Assembly (NCBI RefSeq): GCF_023008165.1
Contig: NZ_JAKQZA010000006.1
Span: 62,001-126,000, forward strand
Direction: 5' to 3'
From: Kordiimonas laminariae
GTDB lineage: Bacteria > Pseudomonadota > Alphaproteobacteria > Sphingomonadales > Kordiimonadaceae
DNA: 64,000 bases
Part shown: positions 58,850 to 64,000 of the stretch, piece by piece
Layout: the number at the start of each line of letters is the position of its first letter
Position numbering within the stretch: position 1 is the stretch's first letter
The notes under the pieces: generated by a model
Database searches by the model: none
The model's input: the letters and a program-made list of their open reading frames with translations, nothing else
What the model was told of the DNA's origin: nothing
Position numbers and translations under genes: made by a program

Positions 58850-59691
58850 TCCAACCTCACGGCTTTTGTTGGACGAAGACCATCAGAAGGATCAGCTCGC
58901 CAAGGCCTATCCGCTATTTCTGCTGCCGTTGGAGTTTTCACACCATCTCCGTCAGCAAGTGCTAAACGTTTTTGCGCAGATATGAGCGGTGCAATTTCAT
59001 CTGGCAACCAACAATGCCCCGCTTGGTATTCCGCACCGTTTTCATCAAGATCAATATGAAACTCAATTACAGATGCATCGTAGCGATCAATTGCTCGGCT
59101 TATAATACCTGGGTCCCGGCTATGATCAGACCAACCCACACGCGCCCCTGCGGCTTCACGTATGGTCTTAATGGCCGATAAATTACAGCTTTCTGGAGGT
59201 GCTGGATACCCGGAGACACAGTGCAATAAAGTCAATTCCGCCCCACCTGCAGTATTAAAAACATTTACCGCATGCAGCACCTCTTCCAACGTGGCCATCC
59301 CAGTTGAAAGAATTAGGGGCTTCCCCGTGCACGCACAAGCAATGATCAGATCATCCCAAGGAAGCTCATAAGATGCGATTTTATAAAAGTCTACATAGGG
59401 CTTCAACTCTTCCACAGCCTTGAGATAGAAAGGCGTACAGGAAAACTGTATATCATGCCGGTCACACTCAGCCTTCAATTCAGGAAGAAATTCCAGTGGA
59501 AGCTCCCAGTTTCTCCGTCTCTGGTGCTCTTTGCTACGAGAGAGAATTTCTGGAGCGAATAATTCATCAATTTTAAAAAGCTGAAACTTAACAGCATCAC
59601 AGCCAATTTCAGCAGAACGCCGAATAAACTCTTTGGCGCGCTCGATATTTTGAGCATGATTGCTGGAAACCTCTGATATAAAAAATGACAT
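58834..59691 (-). CDS. N-acetylneuraminate/pseudaminate synthase-like protein lacking SAF domain
   Basis: A 285-aa NeuB/PseI TIM barrel that condenses a hexose derivative with phosphoenolpyruvate. Motifs: FFISEVSSNHAQNIERAKEF, CDAVKFQLFK, FSCTPFYLKAVEELKPYV, FYKIASYELPW, LILSTGMATLEEVL, LLHCVSGYPAPPESCNL and VGWSDHSRDPG. Usual family members have about 340-350 aa with a C-terminal SAF (antifreeze-like) domain that closes over the active site of the dimer partner. That domain is missing here and the gene ends in frame with the next one. The exact product (pseudaminic acid, legionaminic acid or a relative) is open. Confidence 0.83.
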   Translation of the reverse strand: MSFFISEVSSNHAQNIERAKEFIRRSAEIGCDAVKFQLFKIDELFAPEILSRSKEHQRRRNWELPLEFLPELKAECDRHDIQFSCTPFYLKAVEELKPYVDFYKIASYELPWDDLIIACACTGKPLILSTGMATLEEVLHAVNVFNTAGGAELTLLHCVSGYPAPPESCNLSAIKTIREAAGARVGWSDHSRDPGIISRAIDRYDASVIEFHIDLDENGAEYQAGHCWLPDEIAPLISAQKRLALADGDGVKTPTAAEIADRPWRADPSDGLRPTKAVRLEWQKK

Positions 59692-59699
59692 AAATATCT

Positions 59700-61544
59700 C
59701 TATAAATTCAACTTTTCGCGCACAGCTTTTCCTGTTTTCTCCAAAATCTCAGGCCACGTATCGCCATGAACAACTTTAGCATCTTTCACGAATACTGCAT
59801 CACTGCCATCACCAACCCCGAAGCTCCACCAAATTTCATAAAGCGACATCAATATTGTTGGACACCCACACGACATGGCAAAAATACCCGGCGCTGAAGT
59901 ACTTGAAAGCACCAAATCACAGTTCGTCATAATCGCTAAGTTGGCTTCAATATCCTGCTTAAGGTTAACGTCTTCAAACTGATGGACATCAACACCATAT
60001 AGCTCTTTCATTTGCTTGAGCTCTTCTTCACAATCACCATATTGTAAATTCACAAACTCAACATGATCTTTAAGCGCCATGACCGGCCCCAAATGCTTAG
60101 CTGAGCAATATAAATAACTCCGTTTCTTGTTAAGAATACCACTTCTCCAGGCAAGACCCACCTTAGGTTTATTGCCCAATTTTTTAAAACGCTTAGCAAA
60201 TTTCTCAACAAGTTCCGGATCAGGTATCAGGCTTGGTTGGCCAGCATACTTAACATCTTCAGAAGTCTTCCAGTTGTACCTAGGAGCACTAGCTAACGGG
60301 ACAGAGTAATCAATCTCTAACTCTCCGTCTTTCATCATCTTCTGCATTTTAGGAAAACTACGATAGCGGTACCCTTGCGTAACCACATCTGCCAAAGGAG
60401 AAACAATGGCATTAGGATATGATCTTTCATAGATACTCGCCAAACGAGGTTCACAACCAATTATAATCTGGTCTGCTTGTTTCTCTAATTCCCGAAAATG
60501 GTTACCCCACATCACTTCATCACCAATTCCTTGCTCTGCGGCTAGAAACAGCTTTTTGCCTTTAAGGCTCTCACCTTGCCATTCAGGAATGTTATGGGTA
60601 TAAATCTGCGTCTGATTGCTATCTCTCATCGGAGAGTATCTTGCCTCATAATATTTCCAGGCTTCCTGCAAATCTCCGATCATGAACAAAAGAACGGCCA
60701 GCCCCAATTGTGGCTCAGGTGAATGCGGATTAAGCTCAATTGATTTCCTGTCCGCCTCAATCGCCTTTGGAAATTTCCCCATCTGGGTATAGCTCATTGC
60801 AAGGTTGCTATATATTTTAAAGTCCCCAGGGTTAAGACGTATAGCCTCCTGAAAGAAAACAACGCTTTCTTCCGCACCATCTCTTGCCCTCACCTGCGTT
60901 GCGAGTACATTCCATAAATCAGAGCTCTCTGGAAAAACAGGTATAACCTGCTGCAACATCTCGATGCTTTCATCATAACGTTCTTCAGCAGAGTATGCAG
61001 TGGCCAAGTTCACATAATGACGCGATTCTCGTGGCTCCATACTAACAAGAATATTACCAATTTTCACCGCCACATCATAAATTCGCATATTCAATGCCAA
61101 GTTCATAATAACAGACACAATATCAGGCGTGGGCGTATGATGTTTAAGTGCTCTCTCAATAACTAGTATCGCTTTATCTCGCACTCCAAGGTGATTGAGG
61201 CAATGGGCAATCACGGTAAGCAAATCTAGATCATTGGGCAGATAATCCCAGGCTTCCAGGAAATGGACCAGAGCTTGGTCAAAACGATTTTTTTCAACCA
61301 GCTTTCGGCCATTATTAAGGGTTTTCTGTAGAGCATTAGCCTGTTTGGGAGTTAGAGGCTTTGAAGCAGTATCATCAGCAACGATTTCTCTTGAAATTCC
61401 ACCAATAACTGAGGAAAAATCTCTTCCCCCCAATAAATCTGGCACTTGCAAACCTGCGGCAGCCAGCGGGTCTGGCTTTAGCCCAATAGGACTTTCGCTC
61501 TGCTCGTTAGCTTTCTCAAGATCCGTCATGTTTGCAGGCTGCAT
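59700..61544 (-). CDS. FlmG-like TPR/GT41-type protein, probable flagellin glycosyltransferase
   Basis: A 614-aa cytoplasmic protein. Residues about 75-330 contain TPR repeats (ALVHFLEAWDYLPNDLDLLT, NVLATQVRARDGAEESVVFF, KIYSNLAMSYTQMGKFPKAI). Residues about 340-610 form an OGT/GT41-like domain (LAAEQGIGDEVMWGNHF, KVGLAWRSG, DLVLSSTSAPGIFAMSCGCP). This layout equals Caulobacter FlmG, where the TPR part binds flagellin and the GT part adds pseudaminic acid. It is the first gene of the island, about 100 bp after a sigma-54 promoter. ATG 61544; a second Met (MTDLEKANE) is possible. Confidence 0.78.
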   Translation of the reverse strand: MQPANMTDLEKANEQSESPIGLKPDPLAAAGLQVPDLLGGRDFSSVIGGISREIVADDTASKPLTPKQANALQKTLNNGRKLVEKNRFDQALVHFLEAWDYLPNDLDLLTVIAHCLNHLGVRDKAILVIERALKHHTPTPDIVSVIMNLALNMRIYDVAVKIGNILVSMEPRESRHYVNLATAYSAEERYDESIEMLQQVIPVFPESSDLWNVLATQVRARDGAEESVVFFQEAIRLNPGDFKIYSNLAMSYTQMGKFPKAIEADRKSIELNPHSPEPQLGLAVLLFMIGDLQEAWKYYEARYSPMRDSNQTQIYTHNIPEWQGESLKGKKLFLAAEQGIGDEVMWGNHFRELEKQADQIIIGCEPRLASIYERSYPNAIVSPLADVVTQGYRYRSFPKMQKMMKDGELEIDYSVPLASAPRYNWKTSEDVKYAGQPSLIPDPELVEKFAKRFKKLGNKPKVGLAWRSGILNKKRSYLYCSAKHLGPVMALKDHVEFVNLQYGDCEEELKQMKELYGVDVHQFEDVNLKQDIEANLAIMTNCDLVLSSTSAPGIFAMSCGCPTILMSLYEIWWSFGVGDGSDAVFVKDAKVVHGDTWPEILEKTGKAVREKLNL

Positions 61545-61643
61545 ATTCTATCTCCCTACCCGGCACAAACTACCAACCAACCGGATATTTTCTCCCAAAT
61601 CCTAACGATTTAGTCACCATATTTGCTTTAACTTACCTTTACT

Positions 61644-61658
61644 GCAAGGCAAATGCCA
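61644..61658 (-). promoter_or_regulatory. Sigma-54 promoter of the flagellin-glycosylation island
   Basis: Minus-strand element TGGCATTTGCCTTGC with GG-GC distance 12 bp and a perfect TTGC -12 box, 100 bp before the FlmG-like start. It is the only strong promoter candidate seen for the twelve-gene operon. Confidence 0.7.
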
Positions 61659-61769
61659 AGAAAACACTAGCCTTTTCAAATCATAATTCCTTATGATATA
61701 AAGACTTAGTTTACTTTATTCTGATTTATTGGATTTCTAACGGGCAGAAATAGCTCCGGGGAGGCATGT

Positions 61770-62165
61770 ATGGCACTGAAGCTGTCGTTAAAACCAGACG
61801 AAAAACTCGTCATAAATGGCGCAGTTATTGCTAATGCAGACAGACGTACAACATTGATCGTTCATAACAAGGCATCAATTTTACGCGAAAAAGATATTAT
61901 GCAGGAAGATGAAGTAGACACGCCGGCGCGCCGCATCTATTTCCCAATCATGCTAATGTATATGGATCAGCAAAAGACTGATACGTACTATGAAGAGTTT
62001 ATGAAGAGAATGACAGAATTCATGGCAGTTATTACAACTCCTGAAGCTATCGATCTCTGCGTTAAGATTAGCAAAGATGTGATGGAAAAGAACTTCTATC
62101 GCGCTTTAATGAACTGTAAAAAGCTGTTAGCTTTTGAAACAAGTAGGTTGAATGTGCAGGAATAA
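61770..62165 (+). CDS. flbT: Flagellin synthesis repressor FlbT
   Basis: A 131-aa protein with family motifs MALKLSLKPDEKLVINGAVI, HNKASILREKDIMQEDEVDT, PARRIYFPIMLMYMD and MTEFMAVITTPEAIDLCVKI. In Caulobacter FlbT binds the 5' leader of flagellin mRNA and blocks or destabilises it until the hook is complete. GGGGAGG lies 7 nt before the ATG. It is followed by flaF, its usual partner, and flagellin 2, the likely target. The 225-bp gap upstream (61545-61769) has the island promoter on the other strand but no clear plus-strand box. Confidence 0.93.
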   Translation: MALKLSLKPDEKLVINGAVIANADRRTTLIVHNKASILREKDIMQEDEVDTPARRIYFPIMLMYMDQQKTDTYYEEFMKRMTEFMAVITTPEAIDLCVKISKDVMEKNFYRALMNCKKLLAFETSRLNVQE

Positions 62166-62198
62166 GAGCCTGCATTAGCAAACGAGTTCCGGTGTAGT

Positions 62199-62609
62199 AT
62201 GTCATACCAAGCTTATAAAACAGCGCAAACCAAGACTGAGTCAGCAAGTCAAACTGAGTACAGACTTCTTGCGCAGGTTACCAATGCCCTTATGACAGCT
62301 AAAGACAACGAATACAGCGGCGTTCAGCTTGTGGAGGCTCTGGACTGGAATAGAAGAGTTTGGTCAGTTTTTGCTTCAGATTGCGGAGCAAAGGGCAATC
62401 AACTCCCCCCTCAACTACGTGCGAATATTATATCTCTTTCCATTTGGGTCTCGAAGCACTCCTCAAAAGTAATGCGCAAACAAGCGAAAATCGATGATCT
62501 CATCAACATCAATCGCACCATCATGGAAGGGTTAGCTGACCAAGCTAAACTTCAAGCACAAGCGCAAGCTGAAAGCTCAGCACCCACCACCGTAAATTCT
62601 ACACTATAG
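62199..62609 (+). CDS. flaF: Flagellin synthesis regulator FlaF
   Basis: A 136-aa helical protein with the FlaF motifs MSYQAYKTAQTKTESASQTE, YRLLAQVTNALMTAKD, LVEALDWNRRVWSVFASDCG and LRANIISLSIWVSKHSSKVM. FlaF is needed for flagellin translation and secretion and opposes FlbT. It lies 33 bp after flbT. The C-terminal 20 residues are Gln/Ala-rich and variable. It is probably co-transcribed with flbT, while flagellin 2 has its own promoter. Confidence 0.9.
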   Translation: MSYQAYKTAQTKTESASQTEYRLLAQVTNALMTAKDNEYSGVQLVEALDWNRRVWSVFASDCGAKGNQLPPQLRANIISLSIWVSKHSSKVMRKQAKIDDLININRTIMEGLADQAKLQAQAQAESSAPTTVNSTL

Positions 62610-62771
62610 CCATTAAGTAGGTATTTTTTTCCACCTTTCAGGAAATAAATACCTATAGCAAACCAAACCGATTGCGTGAATGTAGGAAAATTCTGCCTAC
62701 CGACATGTTTCGTTAAATAAAAAGTTTAAAGATATCAGCCACTTATCCATCTCCCCAAAAAAACAACCGTA

Positions 62772-62786
62772 TGGCATAAAATATGC
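62772..62786 (+). promoter_or_regulatory. Sigma-54-like promoter of flagellin 2
   Basis: Element TGGCATAAAATATGC, GG-GC 12 bp, 73 bp before the flagellin 2 ATG. Both boxes deviate slightly from TGGCAC/TTGC, so it may be weaker than the elements before flagellins 1 and 3. Confidence 0.6.
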
Positions 62787-62858
62787 ATCTATGGGTTTGG
62801 TTGCAAAATGCGGCCAAGGACAAAAAGTCCGCCAAAACTCTCAGAATGGAGATGAAAA

Positions 62859-63686
62859 ATGGCGTTTTCTGTAAACACCAACGCAGGTGCGTTTGCCGCC
62901 CTGCAAAATTTGAATCAGACTCAATCAGAGCTGAGGACAACTCAAACACAAATTAATACCGGCCTAAGGGTCGCCTCTGCTAAAGATGATGCTGCGACCT
63001 TCGCAATCGCGCAAACTCTGCGCGGCGAAGTTTCTGGCCTTCAGGCAGTGTCTTCTTCTCTTGATCGCGCACAGTCCACACTAGACGTGGCAATCGCGGC
63101 AGGCGAAGCTGTGTCTGACCTATTAATTGAACTCAAAGAAAAAGCTGTTGCAGCGAAAGACTCCGGTCTAGATGCATCAAGCCGTAATTCTTTGAACGAT
63201 GACTTCGAGCAGCTTCGCGATCAGATTACATCTATCGTACAGAATGCTGAATTCAACGGTACCAATGTAGTAAATTCTGGCGGGGATGCCGTTGTTGCAA
63301 TTACCAACGACACTGGCAGCAACACCATTACCATTGCTGCACAAGACCTCTCTCTTTCAAGCGCTAATGTCACAATTACCTCTTCTCAGGAAATTAGTAC
63401 GGCAACGCTTGCAGCTGATGCGGTTACAAAAATCGAAGCTTCTATTGCGAATGTGAACACTTCACTTTCCGCTTTAGGTTCAGGTTCTAGCCGAATTGAA
63501 CTTCAACAGAACTTTGTGAACTCTCTTTCTGACTCCATTGAAGTCGGTATCGGTAACCTTGTTGACGCTGACCTCGCTGAAACAAGTGCGAACCTTCAGT
63601 CACTTCAAGTAAGACAGCAGCTTGGCCTTCAGGCACTTTCGATTGCCAATCAGGCACCGTCTACAGTCTTGGGCCTATTTAGATAA
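62859..63686 (+). CDS. Flagellin 2
   Basis: A 275-aa flagellin with D0/D1 helices only: MAFSVNTNAGAFAALQNLNQ, RVASAKDDAATFAIAQTLRG and C-terminal VRQQLGLQALSIANQAPSTV. The central region (about 130-200) is short and rich in Ser, Thr and Asn (NDTGSNTITIAAQDLSLSSA), suitable for O-linked nonulosonic acids. It is close to flagellins 1 and 3. Adjacent flbT and flaF regulate its translation. GGAGATG lies about 7 nt before the ATG. Confidence 0.95.
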   Translation: MAFSVNTNAGAFAALQNLNQTQSELRTTQTQINTGLRVASAKDDAATFAIAQTLRGEVSGLQAVSSSLDRAQSTLDVAIAAGEAVSDLLIELKEKAVAAKDSGLDASSRNSLNDDFEQLRDQITSIVQNAEFNGTNVVNSGGDAVVAITNDTGSNTITIAAQDLSLSSANVTITSSQEISTATLAADAVTKIEASIANVNTSLSALGSGSSRIELQQNFVNSLSDSIEVGIGNLVDADLAETSANLQSLQVRQQLGLQALSIANQAPSTVLGLFR

Positions 63687-63710
63687 GCTCATTTTCACGT
63701 AAACAAACGA

Positions 63711-63734
63711 AGAGCCCTCCGGGGCTCTTTTTTT
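63711..63734 (+). terminator. Terminator of flagellin 2
   Basis: Stem AGAGCCC/GGGCTCT (63711-63717, 63722-63728) with loop TCCG, followed by TTTTTT, 25 bp after the stop codon. Confidence 0.9.
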
Positions 63735-63840
63735 GGGTACTTCCTTCCGCTTCGGCAACTATTTCCGGCAGTTTTTACCCCTCTAGTATTAAGAAACTGC
63801 ACCCTTTTGAAATAAGCATTATATTTCAATGCATTACGAT

Positions 63841-63855
63841 TGGCACATCTATTGC
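63841..63855 (+). promoter_or_regulatory. Sigma-54 promoter of flagellin 3
   Basis: Near-consensus element TGGCACATCTATTGC (GG-GC 12 bp), 54 bp before the flagellin 3 ATG. Confidence 0.87.
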
Positions 63856-63908
63856 CATTAGCTGATGCAGAGCAAAAGGCTCACGAAATTCTCAAAAGGA
63901 GACACCCA

Positions 63909-64000
63909 ATGGCTTTTTCAGTTAACACAAACGCCTCTGCATTATCTGCACTTCAAAACTTGAACGGCACTAATGCGAGGTTGAGTACTATTCAGACTCA
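63909..64000 (+). CDS. Flagellin 3 (5' part)
   Basis: The window ends 30 codons into the gene. The visible N-terminus, MAFSVNTNASALSALQNLNG then TNARLSTIQT, is nearly the same as the D0 helix of flagellins 1 and 2. AAAGGAG lies about 8 nt before the ATG. It is a third flagellin paralogue with its own sigma-54 promoter, following flagellin 2 in tandem. Confidence 0.9.
   Translation, partial: MAFSVNTNASALSALQNLNGTNARLSTIQT

Noticed and set aside
62619-62654. AGGTATTT / AAATACCT hairpin after flaF as a terminator
   Set aside because: The loop is long (about 20 nt) and no T-tract follows the right arm.
1-64000. tRNA/rRNA genes, CRISPR arrays, insertion sequences and prophage genes
   Set aside because: I looked for CCA-ended cloverleaf sequences, spaced short repeats and transposase or integrase motifs and saw none.

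Overview
The window looks like chromosomal DNA of a free-swimming, probably marine alphaproteobacterium. FliX, FlbT, FlaF, a PraR/PhrR-type XRE regulator, a DksA with a degenerate zinc finger and three short flagellins are alphaproteobacterial hallmarks. A full XrtA/PEP-CTERM exosortase locus next to them, together with modest GC, suggests a Kordiimonadales-like lineage (inference, not proven). I saw no tRNA, rRNA, CRISPR array, insertion sequence or phage gene.

Region 1 (1-1120): the end of phoU and phoB, the tail of a phosphate regulon. Region 2 (1105-20292, minus strand): two head-to-tail operons for exopolysaccharide synthesis and exosortase protein sorting. The first runs from the outer-membrane export lipoprotein (13591) through chain-length protein, tyrosine autokinase, beta-barrel, ExeA-like ATPase, deacetylase, FemAB protein, glycosyltransferase and the XrtA exosortase fused to EpsI, to an asparagine-synthase-like amidotransferase. 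The second runs from the initiating sugar transferase (20292) through the TPR protein PrsT, a glycosyltransferase and galE to an unlisted 51-aa membrane protein. A CobT-like protein without the family's key loops (20401-21309) and a PEP-CTERM protein with five 30-bp proline-rich repeats (21471-23765) follow. The latter is a probable exosortase substrate.

Region 3 (23842-30294): a PraR-like regulator, lrp-pepN, and a bufferin (copper-binding RiPP) operon bufA-bufB-bufC-doxX. Region 4 (30479-46865): flagellar genes. An eight-gene minus operon (fliL, fliM, a DUF6468-like gene, motE-like, cheZ, two MotB-like proteins, an AMIN/TPR protein) diverges from flgF-flgG-flgA-flgH. dksA and fliX come next, then flgI, the FlgJ-type rod-binding gene, an FlgN-like gene, a small unknown gene and flagellin 1.

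Region 5 (46971-61544, minus): a twelve-gene flagellin-glycosylation island. It has pseudaminic-acid type enzymes (PseB, PseC, a PseF-PseG fusion, a short PseI-like synthase) and a FlmG-like TPR glycosyltransferase. Unusual tailoring genes sit between them: a split transketolase, SDR, ATP-grasp enzyme, GH57-like protein, radical SAM/SPASM protein and methyltransferase. Region 6 (61770-64000, plus): flbT, flaF, flagellin 2 and the start of flagellin 3.

Six sigma-54 type -24/-12 elements, all with the same 12-bp GG-to-GC distance, precede flgF, flgI, each flagellin and the glycosylation island. Flagellin and the sugar machinery that probably decorates it therefore appear to be co-expressed late in flagellar assembly. 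The least described parts are the glycosylation island, the MotB-like pair with the AMIN/TPR protein, and the small protein at the end of the galE operon.
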